Assembly (NCBI RefSeq): GCF_028010285.1
Contig: NZ_CP116304.1
Coordinates: 4,356,501 to 4,420,500 of the forward strand
Direction: 5' to 3'
DNA from: Pseudomonas sp. Q1-7
GTDB lineage: Bacteria > Pseudomonadota > Gammaproteobacteria > Pseudomonadales > Pseudomonadaceae
Length of the DNA stretch: 64,000 bases
Shown here piece by piece: positions 19,726 to 29,231 of the stretch. Within the stretch, counting starts at the first letter, position 1, and every line of letters starts with the position of its first letter. The translations under genes and the position numbers were made by a program. The notes beneath the pieces are model-generated. The model searched no databases, was not told the DNA's origin, and was given only the letters and a program-made list of their open reading frames with translations.

Positions 19726-20559
19726 ATGATTCGGCTCACCGCTGAGCGCACACCAGCCGGCACCAGTTACCTGGCGACCGGCCAAGGCCATCCCGTGGTG
19801 CTGATCCACGGCGTCGGCCTGAACAAGGAGATGTGGGGCGGCCAGATCGTCGGCCTGGCCCCGCAGTTCCGGGTCATCGCCTACGACATGCTCGGCCATG
19901 GCGCCAGCCCGCGTCCGGAATCGGGCACGGGATTGGTGGGTTACGCCGAGCAACTGCGCGAACTGCTGGAATACCTCAACCTGGAGCGCGCCACCGTGAT
20001 CGGATTCTCCATGGGGGGGCTGGTGGCACGGGCCTTCGCTCTGCACTTCCCGCAGCACCTGGAAGGCCTGGTGATCCTCAACAGCGTCTTCAACCGTAGC
20101 GCCGAACAGCGCGCCGGGGTGATCGAACGCACTCGCCAGGCAGCCGAACACGGCCCCGACGCCAACGCCGAAGCGGCCCTGTCGCGCTGGTTCAGCCGCG
20201 AGTACCAGGCGGCCAACCCGGCGCAAATCGCCGCCATCCGCCAGACCCTTGCCAGCAATGATCCACAGGGCTATCTGACTACCTATGAGCTGTTCGCGAC
20301 CCAGGACATGTACCGCGTCGAGGACCTGGGCAGCATCCAGGTGCCGACTCTGGTCGCTACCGGCGAACTGGATCCGGGCTCGACGCCCGACATGGCCAGG
20401 CAACTGGCCCAGCGTATTCCCGGTGCCAGGGTGACGGTGCTCGACGAGCAACGGCACATGATGCCGGTGGAGTCGCCGCGCCTGGTCAACCAGATGCTGC
20501 TGGAATTCCTCCAGCAGGCGCGGACCTTACAGAATCAAGCAAAGGGGATCGTCGCATGA
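19726..20559 (+). CDS. Alpha/beta-fold hydrolase
   Basis: A 277-residue serine hydrolase with the complete triad: Ser95 in GFSMGG, Asp216 in GELDPG and His244 in QRHMMP, plus the oxyanion region HGVGLNKEMW (29-38). Similar in kind to RutD and to hydrolases that cleave N-acyl enamine intermediates of pyridine-ring breakdown; the actual bond cut is unknown. The start MIRLTAERT was chosen because GCAGGAG precedes it. It follows the AA_synth gene by 26 bases and overlaps the dehydrogenase start by four bases (ATGA). Confidence 0.88.
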   Translation: MIRLTAERTPAGTSYLATGQGHPVVLIHGVGLNKEMWGGQIVGLAPQFRVIAYDMLGHGASPRPESGTGLVGYAEQLRELLEYLNLERATVIGFSMGGLVARAFALHFPQHLEGLVILNSVFNRSAEQRAGVIERTRQAAEHGPDANAEAALSRWFSREYQAANPAQIAAIRQTLASNDPQGYLTTYELFATQDMYRVEDLGSIQVPTLVATGELDPGSTPDMARQLAQRIPGARVTVLDEQRHMMPVESPRLVNQMLLEFLQQARTLQNQAKGIVA

Positions 20560-22037
20560 CGCTTGCACGCTTCCAGATGTGCATCGACGGACAATGGGTC
20601 GATGCGCTGTCCGGCAAGACTTTCCACAGTCTCAACCCGGCGCTCGCCACACCCTGGGCGGAACTGCCCGATGCCGACGAAGCGGATGTCGAGCGTGCCG
20701 TTCAGGCGGCCCAGAAGGCTTTCGAAAGCCCGGCCTGGCGCAGCCTTTCCGCGACCGCGCGAGGCAAGTTGCTGCGCCGTCTGGGCGACCTGATCGCCGA
20801 GAACAAGGAACACCTGGCCCAGCTGGAGAGCCGCGACAACGGCAAGTTGATCCGCGAGACCCGCGGCCAGGTCGGCTACCTGCCGGAATTCTTCCACTAC
20901 ACCGCAGGCCTCGCGGACAAGCTGGAAGGCGGCACCCTGCCGATCGACAAGGCGGACATGTTCGCCTACACCGTCCACGAACCCCTGGGCGTAGTGGCCG
21001 GGATCATCCCCTGGAACAGTCCGCTCTACCTCACTGCGATCAAGCTGGCCCCGGCGCTGGCTGCTGGCAACACCATCGTCCTGAAGCCCTCCGAGCACGC
21101 CTCGGCGACCATCCTCGAACTGGCGCGCCTGACCCTTGAAGCCGGTTTCCCGGCGGGCGTGGTCAACGTGGTCACCGGCTTCGGTCCAAGCACCGGCGCC
21201 GCGCTGACCCGTCATCCGCTGGTGCGCAAGATCGCCTTCACCGGTGGCGCCGCCACCGCCCGCCATGTGGTGCGCAGCAGCGCGGAGAACTTCGCCAAGC
21301 TGTCCCTGGAACTGGGCGGTAAATCACCCAATATCATCTTCGCCGACGCCGACCTGGACAGCGCCATCAACGGCGCCGTGGCCGGCATCTACGCCGCCTC
21401 CGGACAAAGCTGCGTGGCGGGTTCACGCCTGCTGGTGCAGGACGAGATCTACGACGAGTTCGTCGAACGCCTGGTGGAGCGCGCCAAGCGCATCCGCATC
21501 GGCAACCCCCAGGACGACAGCAGCGAGATGGGCCCTATGGCCACCGCGCAACAGTTGGCCGTCGTGGAAGGCCTGGTGGCTGACGCCCTGGCCGAAGGCG
21601 CGCGCCTGCGCCTGGGCGGCAAGCGCCCGGACATCGACGCCCAGGGCTGGTACTACGAGCCGACCCTGTTCGAGTGCGACCGCAACTCGATGAAAATCAT
21701 GCAGGAAGAAGTGTTCGGTCCGGTGGCCTCGGTCATTCGCTTCAAGGACGAAGCCGACGCCCTGGCGATGGCCAACGACTCCCAGTTCGGCCTGGCCGCC
21801 GGCATCTGGACCCGCGACCTCGGCCGCGCCCACCGCATGGCCCGCGACATCCGTTCCGGAATCATCTGGGTCAACACCTACCGCGCGGTGTCGGCCATGG
21901 CGCCCATCGGCGGCTTCCACAACAGCGGCTACGGACGCGAGAGCGGCATCGATTCGGTGCTGGCCTACACCGAGCTGAAAACGGTGTGGATCAACCTTTC
22001 CCAGGCCCCCATGCCCGACCCCTTCGTGATGCGCTGA
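20556..22037 (+). CDS. NAD(P)-dependent aldehyde dehydrogenase
   Basis: Predicted to oxidise an aldehyde released by ring opening or hydrolysis. The 493-residue protein has all hallmarks: Asn154 in PWNSP, Lys177 in LKPSE, Glu252 in LELGGKSP, the catalytic Cys286 in GQSCVAGS and the C-terminal EVFGPVAS and GYGRESG. The substrate cannot be read; it is nearer to the betaine/semialdehyde-type branch than to methylmalonate-semialdehyde dehydrogenases. It is translationally coupled to the hydrolase and followed after 12 bases by flavin reductase 2. Confidence 0.93.
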   Translation: MTLARFQMCIDGQWVDALSGKTFHSLNPALATPWAELPDADEADVERAVQAAQKAFESPAWRSLSATARGKLLRRLGDLIAENKEHLAQLESRDNGKLIRETRGQVGYLPEFFHYTAGLADKLEGGTLPIDKADMFAYTVHEPLGVVAGIIPWNSPLYLTAIKLAPALAAGNTIVLKPSEHASATILELARLTLEAGFPAGVVNVVTGFGPSTGAALTRHPLVRKIAFTGGAATARHVVRSSAENFAKLSLELGGKSPNIIFADADLDSAINGAVAGIYAASGQSCVAGSRLLVQDEIYDEFVERLVERAKRIRIGNPQDDSSEMGPMATAQQLAVVEGLVADALAEGARLRLGGKRPDIDAQGWYYEPTLFECDRNSMKIMQEEVFGPVASVIRFKDEADALAMANDSQFGLAAGIWTRDLGRAHRMARDIRSGIIWVNTYRAVSAMAPIGGFHNSGYGRESGIDSVLAYTELKTVWINLSQAPMPDPFVMR

Positions 22038-22049
22038 GAGGACATTTCC

Positions 22050-22535
22050 ATGATCGAACCCGGCATCTACAAAGAAGTGATGGGCTCCTTCCCCTCCGGC
22101 GTCACCGTGGTCACCACCCTGGATGCCGAGGGCGAGATCGTCGGCATCACTGCCAGTGCCTTCAGCGCCCTGTCCATCGACCCAGCCCTGGTGCTGTTCT
22201 GCCCCAACTACGCTTCGGACACCTACCCGGTACTGCGCGACAGCAAGCAGTTCGCCATCCACCTGCTCTGCGCCGACCAGCAGGCCGAAGCCTACGCCTT
22301 CGCCAGGAAGGGCAAGGACAAGGCCCAGGGCATCGACTGGCGCCTGAGCGAGCTGGGCAACCCGCTGCTGACCAAGGCCACCGCCATCATTGAATGCGAA
22401 CTGTGGCGCGAGTACGACGGCGGCGACCACGCCATCATCGTCGGCGCGGTGAAGAACCTGATCCTGCCGGAAAACGAGGTCACCCCGATGGTCTACCACC
22501 GGGGCAAGCTCGGCGCACTGCCGGACATCGCCTGA
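22050..22535 (+). CDS. Flavin reductase 2, paralogue of flavin reductase 1
   Basis: Second split-barrel NAD(P)H:flavin reductase of 161 residues, colinear with the protein at 16905-17390 without gaps (for example MGSFPSGVTV, DPALVLFCPNY, KGKDKAQGIDW and IIECELWREY in both). It probably provides reduced flavin for the same monooxygenase. The ribosome site is GAGAGGAC. A GC-rich hairpin with a following TCTTTT lies after it at about 22546-22581, so downstream genes may be expressed less. Confidence 0.9.
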   Translation: MIEPGIYKEVMGSFPSGVTVVTTLDAEGEIVGITASAFSALSIDPALVLFCPNYASDTYPVLRDSKQFAIHLLCADQQAEAYAFARKGKDKAQGIDWRLSELGNPLLTKATAIIECELWREYDGGDHAIIVGAVKNLILPENEVTPMVYHRGKLGALPDIA

Positions 22536-22616
22536 GTCACCTTCGGGGCCGCTCGCCGCCACTCTCGGCAGCGGCCCTCTTTTATTCACACCCCGGCGTT
22601 GCCGAAGGAGAATCCC

Positions 22617-23006
22617 ATGAGCAACGACAAGTACGCCAAGGGCCTGGAGATCCGCACCCAGGTGCTGGGCGAGGCCTATGTGAACACGTCGATCCAGAAC
22701 GCCGACGACTTCACCCGCCCTCTGCAGGAACTGGTCACGGAGTACTGCTGGGGCCACGTCTGGGGCCGGGACGGCTTATCGCTGAAAGAACGCAGCATGA
22801 TAAACTTGGCCATGATTTCGGCGCTCAACCGCCCCCACGAACTGAAGCTGCATGTCCGCGGCGCCCTGCGCAATGGCCTTTCCCGCGAGCAGATCCGCGA
22901 AATCCTTCTGCAAGTCGGTATCTACTGCGGTGTGCCGGCGGCGGTGGACAGCTTCCGTATCGCCCGCGAGGCCTTTGCCGAGGCCGATGCGGAGACCCAG
23001 GGTTGA
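22617..23006 (+). CDS. Carboxymuconolactone decarboxylase (CMD) family protein
   Basis: A 129-residue protein close in length and pattern to PcaC (4-carboxymuconolactone decarboxylase): ERSMINLAMISALNRPHELKLH-type core (ERSMINLAM, RPHELKLH), GALRNGLSREQIREILLQ and IYCGVPAAVDSFRIAREAF. No other beta-ketoadipate genes are nearby, so its substrate is probably an intermediate of this cluster, or it is an AhpD-like accessory. The start MSNDKYAKG is preceded by AAGGAGAA. It is the fifth gene of the AA_synth operon, and a hairpin follows at 23025-23050. Confidence 0.87.
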   Translation: MSNDKYAKGLEIRTQVLGEAYVNTSIQNADDFTRPLQELVTEYCWGHVWGRDGLSLKERSMINLAMISALNRPHELKLHVRGALRNGLSREQIREILLQVGIYCGVPAAVDSFRIAREAFAEADAETQG

Positions 23007-23024
23007 CCGCCGGCGCCACCCGAT

Positions 23025-23050
23025 GATGGAGCACCCTCTGGTGCTCCATC
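23025..23050. terminator. Hairpin between the CMD gene and gntR
   Basis: Perfect 11-base arms GATGGAGCACC and GGTGCTCCATC with a CTCT loop, followed by GTTCTT. It has few T residues, so it is more likely a partial terminator or attenuating hairpin than a full stop. Confidence 0.55.
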
Positions 23051-23087
23051 GTTCTTACTACGGACAGCCATAACCAGAGCGGACCAC

Positions 23088-24408
<1,321 letters not shown>

Positions 24409-24434
24409 GGCGCAGCGCACTCGCGCAAACACCT

Positions 24435-24531
24435 TGTAGGGGCGAATTCATTCGCCAAGCAGGCCGCAGGTCTGCCCTGCGAGCCTGCGGGGGGCACTTC
24501 GTGCCCCTTGGCGAATGAATTCGCCCCCACA
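24435..24531. repeat. Dispersed palindromic intergenic repeat, complete copy
   Basis: Arms TAGGGGCGAATTCATTCGCC and GGCGAATGAATTCGCCCCCA enclose an inner palindrome (GGGGGCACTTCGTGCCCC). It sits between the convergent NUDIX and DUF1330 genes, where it can fold on either strand and may act as a bidirectional terminator. Confidence 0.85.
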
Positions 24532-24547
24532 GAAAAGCGCTGCCCGT

Positions 24548-24841
24548 TCAGGGCTCCACGCCCTCCACGATGATCACCTCCGCCTTCGCCACGCCCTGGC
24601 GATAACCGCAGGCGTCCTGGTATTCCGCTGAGCGGTAGCAGGCCAACGCCTGCTCATAGGAGTTGAACTCGATCACCACGCTACGCTGGGGAGTGGGACG
24701 ACCCTCCATTGCCTCCGAACGACCGCCGCGCGCCAACAGCTTGCCGCCATATCTGGCGAAGGCCGCCGGGGCACGCCGGGTGTATTCGCTGTAGCGTTCC
24801 ACGTCCGTCACATCCACGTGGGCGATCCAGTAAGCCTTCAT
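24548..24841 (-). CDS. DUF1330 family protein
   Basis: A 97-residue protein of the dimeric ferredoxin-like DUF1330 family, function unknown: MKAYWIAHVDVTD, YSEYTRRAPAAFARYGGK, VVIEFNSYEQALACYRS and EYQDACGYRQG. Start chosen at MKAYWIAHV with AGAGGT upstream. It is divergent from ribB and shares operator site E (24871-24885) with it, placing it in the predicted regulon. A role on a pathway intermediate is inferred only. Confidence 0.85.
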   Translation of the reverse strand: MKAYWIAHVDVTDVERYSEYTRRAPAAFARYGGKLLARGGRSEAMEGRPTPQRSVVIEFNSYEQALACYRSAEYQDACGYRQGVAKAEVIIVEGVEP

Positions 24842-24870
24842 GCTGACCTCTGCTGTTTCCGACAAATTGG

Positions 24871-24885
24871 TATTATGGTATACCA
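24871..24885. promoter_or_regulatory. Predicted GntR operator, site E, between DUF1330 and ribB
   Basis: TATTATGGTATACCA, exact consensus, 30 bases from the DUF1330 start and 37 from the ribB start; one site could control both directions. Confidence 0.76.
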
Positions 24886-24921
24886 GAAACCTTATCCCTT
24901 GATCCAGCCAGGTGTCGCGCC

Positions 24922-26031
24922 ATGCCGTTCAATCGCATCGAAGAAATCATCGAAGACTACCGCCAGGGCAGGATGGTCCTCCTAGTGGACGACGAAGACC
25001 GAGAGAACGAAGGCGACCTGTTGCTGGCTGCGGAGAAGTGCACGCCCGAAGCCATCAACTTCATGGCCCGCGAAGCCCGCGGTCTGATCTGCCTGACCCT
25101 GACCGACGAACACTGCCAGCGTCTCGGCCTGGAGCAAATGGTGCCAGCCAACGGCAGTGCCTTCGCCACCGCTTTCACCGTGTCCATCGAGGCAGCCAGC
25201 GGTGTCACCACGGGCATCTCCGCCGCCGATCGCTGTCACACCGTGCTCACCGCCGTAACCCCCAACGCCTGCGCCGAGGACCTCGTACAGCCAGGCCACA
25301 TCTTCCCCCTGCGCGCCCGCGAAGGGGGCGTGCTGACTCGCGCCGGACACACCGAAGCCGGCTGCGACCTGGCCCGTCTAGCGGGCTTCGGTCCCGCCTC
25401 GGTGATCGTCGAAGTGATGAACGACGACGGCAGCATGGCGCGACGACCGGACCTGGAAGCCTTCGCCGAGAAGCACGGCATCAAGATCGGCACTATCGCC
25501 GACCTGATCCACTACCGCCTCAGCACCGAGCACACCGTTACCCGCATAGGCGAACGCGAACTGCCAACGGTGCACGGTACGTTCAGGCTGGTCACCTACG
25601 AAGATCGCATCGAGGGCGGTGTGCATATGGCGATGGTCATGGGCGATCTCCAGCGCGACCAACCAACGCTGGTGCGAGTCCATGTGATCGACCCGCTGCG
25701 CGATCTGGTGGGCGCCGAATACACCGGTCCGAAAAACTGGACGCTCTGGGCCGCCCTGGAAAAGGTTGCGGCTGCCGGCCACGGCGTGGTGGTGGTGCTG
25801 GCCAACAACGAATCCTCCCAGGCCCTGCTGGAGCGCGTGCCTCAGCTCACTCAACCGCGCCGCCAATTCAGCCGCTCGCAGTCGCGCATCTACTCCGAAG
25901 TGGGCACAGGCGCGCAGATACTACAGGACCTGGGAGTGGGCAAGCTGCGCCATCTGGGCGCTCCGCTGAAGTACGCCGGCCTGACCGGCTATGACCTGGA
26001 AGTGGTGGAGACCATTGCATTCGCAGGCTGA
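24922..26031 (+). CDS. ribB: 3,4-Dihydroxy-2-butanone-4-phosphate synthase (RibB) with degenerate RibA-like domain
   Basis: Makes the four-carbon riboflavin precursor from ribulose 5-phosphate. The 369-residue protein has a complete RibB domain (about 1-200): acidic [10 protein letters not shown] (23-32), the TGISAADR segment, and His143 in [13 protein letters not shown]. The second domain (about 206-369) resembles GTP cyclohydrolase II but lacks the zinc cysteines expected around the CxxxxCDC region, so it is probably inactive, as in other pseudomonad RibB proteins. With site E only 37 bases upstream there is no room for an FMN riboswitch. This is likely an extra, cluster-specific copy that supplies flavin. 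Confidence 0.9.
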   Translation: MPFNRIEEIIEDYRQGRMVLLVDDEDRENEGDLLLAAEKCTPEAINFMAREARGLICLTLTDEHCQRLGLEQMVPANGSAFATAFTVSIEAASGVTTGISAADRCHTVLTAVTPNACAEDLVQPGHIFPLRAREGGVLTRAGHTEAGCDLARLAGFGPASVIVEVMNDDGSMARRPDLEAFAEKHGIKIGTIADLIHYRLSTEHTVTRIGERELPTVHGTFRLVTYEDRIEGGVHMAMVMGDLQRDQPTLVRVHVIDPLRDLVGAEYTGPKNWTLWAALEKVAAAGHGVVVVLANNESSQALLERVPQLTQPRRQFSRSQSRIYSEVGTGAQILQDLGVGKLRHLGAPLKYAGLTGYDLEVVETIAFAG

Positions 26032-26431
26032 ACCCGAGCGATACCCATCGAGTGCCCCAACCCAGCCAACAGCTCGGAACCGCCACTGTATTGCAGAGGC
26101 GCATGCGCCCCGTTCGCCAAGGGCTGCACGGCTGCCTCAACGACCTGCCCGGCGAATGAATTCACAGATACAAGAACGAGCCGCCACTCGTCACCGCCAG
26201 CCTTCCAGCGACAACCGGCAACGCCGAGGACTTGCGCAAATCTTGGAATACCATAATATGACATTCCGTAGGCCGAAGAACTTTTTGCGAGCGCACCCGC
26301 CAGGGACCAGCATGAACAAGAGCACTCGACACGGCCGCCCTTGACGGCCCCAACTGGGGTCCCCTGCTCCTGATAAGCGGGTAGAAAGCGAAGCCCGCTT
26401 GCGTACAAACACAACAATGAGGGCAAGCAAG
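26032..26431. other. Intergenic region before the ABC transporter operon
   Basis: 400 bases holding a degraded copy of the dispersed repeat (about 26105-26167, with CGTTCGCCAAGG and GGCGAATGAATTCACAG) and operator site F. No gene is seen. Confidence 0.6.
26244..26258. promoter_or_regulatory. Predicted GntR operator, site F, upstream of the ABC transporter
   Basis: TGGAATACCATAATA is the reverse complement of TATTATGGTATTCCA, one mismatch to the consensus, 173 bases before the binding-protein start. Confidence 0.6.
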
Positions 26432-27457
26432 ATGATGTTCAAAAAATGTGCAGCCGCGGTGCTCGCCACAGCATTCCTGGCGGCAACCGGCACCGCCGCC
26501 GTCGCCGCCGACAACCTCAGCTTCGTAAGCTGGGGCGGCACGACCCAGGATGCGCAGAAGCAGGCATGGGCCGATCCGTTCAGCAGGACCAGCGGCATAC
26601 GCGTGGTGCAGGACGGCCCCACCGACTACGGCAAACTGAAAGCCATGGTCGAGAGCGGCAACGTGCAATGGGACGTGGTGGACGTCGAAGCCGACTTCGC
26701 TCTGCGCGCCGCGGCTGAAGGCCTGCTGGAGCCCCTGGACTTCAGCGTGATCCAGCGCGACAAAATCGACCCGCGCTTCGTCTCCGACCACGGCGTCGGC
26801 TCCTTCTTCTTCTCCTTCGTGCTGGGCTACAACCAAGGCAAGGTCGGCGGCAAGACCCCGCAGGACTGGACGGCCCTGTTCGACATCACCAACTATCCGG
26901 GCAAGCGCGCCCTCTACAAATGGCCGAGCCCTGGCGTTCTGGAACTGGCCCTCCTGGCTGACGGCGTTCCGGTCGACAAGCTCTATCCGCTGGATCTGGA
27001 CCGCGCCTTCAAGAAACTCGACACCATCAAGAAAGACATCGTCTGGTGGGGCGGCGGCGCCCAATCCCAGCAGTTGCTGGCCTCCGGCGAGGCCACCCTC
27101 GGCCAGTTCTGGAACGGCCGTGTCTATGCCCTGCAGCAAGACGGTGCTCCGGTTGGCGTGAGCTGGAAGCAGAACCTGGTCATGGCCGATTTCCTGGTCA
27201 TCCCCAAAGGCGCCAAGAACAAGGACGCGGCCATGAAGTTCCTGGCCAACGCCAGCAGCGCCAAAGGCCAGGCCGACTTCGCCAACCTCACCGCCTACGC
27301 CCCGGTGAACATCGACAGCGTGCAACGCCTGGACTCGGTGTTGGCCCCGGACCTGCCGACTGCCTACGCTAAGGATCAGATCACACTCGACTATGCGTAC
27401 TGGGCCAAGAACGGCCCGGCTATTGCCGCACGGTGGAACGAATGGCTGGTCAAGTGA
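26432..27457 (+). CDS. ABC transporter periplasmic binding protein, polyamine (PotD/PotF) type
   Basis: Predicted receptor of the importer encoded with it. The 341-residue precursor has a signal peptide ending AVA-AD (about residue 25-27) and mature LSFVSWGGTTQDAQKQAW, WDVVDVEADFALRAA, LYKWPSPGVLELALL and VSWKQNLVMADFLVIPKGAKN, typical of the spermidine/putrescine-type binding proteins, which also serve other small cations and nitrogen compounds. The start at 26432 was chosen because TGAGGG lies about nine bases upstream; an ATG at 26417 is an alternative. Operator F upstream suggests induction with the catabolic genes. Confidence 0.88.
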   Translation: MMFKKCAAAVLATAFLAATGTAAVAADNLSFVSWGGTTQDAQKQAWADPFSRTSGIRVVQDGPTDYGKLKAMVESGNVQWDVVDVEADFALRAAAEGLLEPLDFSVIQRDKIDPRFVSDHGVGSFFFSFVLGYNQGKVGGKTPQDWTALFDITNYPGKRALYKWPSPGVLELALLADGVPVDKLYPLDLDRAFKKLDTIKKDIVWWGGGAQSQQLLASGEATLGQFWNGRVYALQQDGAPVGVSWKQNLVMADFLVIPKGAKNKDAAMKFLANASSAKGQADFANLTAYAPVNIDSVQRLDSVLAPDLPTAYAKDQITLDYAYWAKNGPAIAARWNEWLVK

Positions 27458-27490
27458 AGATGGCTGCCATTCAGCCAGGATCGCCAACCA

Positions 27491-27527
27491 GTGTCAGCGG
27501 AGGCGCAGCCCGCGCCTCCGCTGACAC
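27491..27527 (+). terminator. Hairpin between the binding protein and permease genes
   Basis: Perfect 16-base arms GTGTCAGCGGAGGCGC and GCGCCTCCGCTGACAC with a 5-base loop and no T run. Likely an mRNA-stabilising or partial termination structure that keeps the binding protein in excess. Confidence 0.75.
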
Positions 27528-27546
27528 GGACTCCAAGGCTGCGTCG

Positions 27547-28401
27547 ATGAAGCAAGACAACCAGGCCGCGCCGCGCTGGCGCGGAGCCCGCAACCTGATC
27601 CCCGCGTTACTGTTCCTCGGCCTGTTCTTCCTCGCGCCGCTGATCGGCCTGCTGCTGCGCGGCGTACTGGAGCCCACTCCGGGCCTGGGCAATTACGAGC
27701 AGCTGTTTGCTAACTCGGCCTATGCCCGCGTGCTGTTCAACACCTTCGCCGTCGGTGGCCTGGTGACCCTGATCAGCCTGCTGCTGGGCTTCCCCCTGGC
27801 CTGGGTAATCACCCTGGTACCGCGCGGCTGGGGTCGCTGGCTGCTCAACATTGTGCTGCTGTCGATGTGGACCAGCCTGCTGGCGCGCACCTACTCCTGG
27901 CTGGTGCTGCTGCAGGCGTCGGGCGTCATCAACAAGATGCTGATGGCCTTGGGAATCATCGACCAGCCGCTGGAGATGGTGCACAACCTTACCGGCGTGG
28001 TAATCGGCATGAGCTACATCATGATCCCGTTCATCGTCCTGCCGCTGCAGGCGACCATGGCGGCCATCGACCCGATGGTGCTGCAGGCCGGTTCCATTTG
28101 CGGTGCCAGCCCCTGGACCAACTTCTTCAGGGTGTTCCTGCCCTTGTGCCGTCCGGGCCTGTTCTCCGGTGGCCTGATGGTCTTCGTCATGTCGCTCGGC
28201 TACTACGTCACCCCGGCCCTGCTGGGTGGTGCGCAGAACATGATGCTGCCGGAATTCATCGTCCAGCAGGTGCAGTCGTTCCTAAACTGGGGCCTGGCCA
28301 GTGCCGCCGCCGCGTTGCTGATCGCCATCACCCTCGTCCTGTTCTACCTGTACCTGAAGCTGCAGCCGGAATCGCCGGTCGCTTCGAGCACTGCGAGGTA
28401 A
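27547..28401 (+). CDS. ABC transporter permease, PotB/PotH type
   Basis: First inner-membrane permease of the predicted uptake system. The 284 residues show about six membrane spans (first near residues 18-40, NLIPALLFLGLFFLAPLIGL) and an EAA-like loop, QAGSICGASPWTNFFRVFLP. I chose MKQDNQAAPRW as the start because the strong hairpin at 27491-27527 would otherwise lie inside the coding region; an in-frame ATG at 27460 is possible. It is 3 bases from the next permease. Confidence 0.88.
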   Translation: MKQDNQAAPRWRGARNLIPALLFLGLFFLAPLIGLLLRGVLEPTPGLGNYEQLFANSAYARVLFNTFAVGGLVTLISLLLGFPLAWVITLVPRGWGRWLLNIVLLSMWTSLLARTYSWLVLLQASGVINKMLMALGIIDQPLEMVHNLTGVVIGMSYIMIPFIVLPLQATMAAIDPMVLQAGSICGASPWTNFFRVFLPLCRPGLFSGGLMVFVMSLGYYVTPALLGGAQNMMLPEFIVQQVQSFLNWGLASAAAALLIAITLVLFYLYLKLQPESPVASSTAR

Positions 28402-28404
28402 GCC

Positions 28405-29214
28405 ATGCTGCTGTCACCCAACGCCATGGGCCCGCGCCTGCGCATCGGCCTCTACCTGACCACCGGCACCATCGCAGCGTTCCTGCTGCTACCGGTTCTG
28501 TTCATCGTGCTGCTGTCCTTCGGCTCATCCCAGTGGCTGGTCTTCCCGCCGCCGGGCTGGACGCTGAAATGGTACGAACAGTTCTTCTCCAACGCCGAGT
28601 GGATGGAGTCGGCCCTGGCCAGCCTCAAGGTCGCCGTACTGACCACGATCTGCTCCGTGGCCCTGGGCCTGCCCACTGCCTTCGCGCTGGTACGCGGCAA
28701 GTTCCCCGGCCGAGAGTTCCTCTACGCCCTGTTCACCCTGCCGATGATCGTGCCGCTGGTGATTATCGCCGTGGCCGTGTACGCGCTGTTCCTCAAGCTG
28801 GGCTACACCGGGACGCTGTTCTCCTTCGTGGTCAGCCACGTCATCGTCGCCCTGCCCTTCACCATCATCTCGATCATCAACTCGCTGAAGCTGTTCGATC
28901 AGTCCATCGAGGATGCCGCGGTGATCTGTGGTGCCTCGCGGTTGCAAGCGGTGTTCAAGGTGACCTTCCCGGCGATACGCCCCGGCATGATGGCCGGTGC
29001 ACTGTTCGCCTTTCTGGTCTCCTGGGATGAAGTGGTGCTGAGCGTGATGATGGCCAGCCCGACCCTGCAGACCCTGCCCGTGAAAATGTGGACCACCCTG
29101 CGCCAGGACCTGACCCCGGTGATCGCCGTCGCTTCGACGCTGCTGATCGGTCTGTCCGTACTGGTAATGGTGATCGCCGCCGTACTGCGCCGGCGCACCC
29201 CTGCATGCGCCTGA
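28405..29214 (+). CDS. ABC transporter permease, PotC/PotI type
   Basis: Second permease, 269 residues, with about six membrane spans and the EAA loop EDAAVICGASRLQAVFKVTFP (key residues A-G-A-S). N-terminal region YLTTGTIAAFLLLPVLFIVL is a membrane span. The first codons follow the preceding stop by 3 bases, which indicates tight co-translation; the ATPase gene follows after 17 bases. Confidence 0.9.
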   Translation: MLLSPNAMGPRLRIGLYLTTGTIAAFLLLPVLFIVLLSFGSSQWLVFPPPGWTLKWYEQFFSNAEWMESALASLKVAVLTTICSVALGLPTAFALVRGKFPGREFLYALFTLPMIVPLVIIAVAVYALFLKLGYTGTLFSFVVSHVIVALPFTIISIINSLKLFDQSIEDAAVICGASRLQAVFKVTFPAIRPGMMAGALFAFLVSWDEVVLSVMMASPTLQTLPVKMWTTLRQDLTPVIAVASTLLIGLSVLVMVIAAVLRRRTPACA

Positions 29215-29231
29215 GCGCCGAGGTAAACGAA

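Noticed and set aside
22617-23006. Beta-ketoadipate pathway (PcaC) membership of the CMD protein
   Set aside because: No pcaB, pcaD, pcaI/J or pcaHG genes are in the window, so a true protocatechuate role is unsupported.
24842-24921. FMN riboswitch ahead of ribB
   Set aside because: The gap is only 80 bases and contains the operator palindrome; none of the RFN element pattern is seen.
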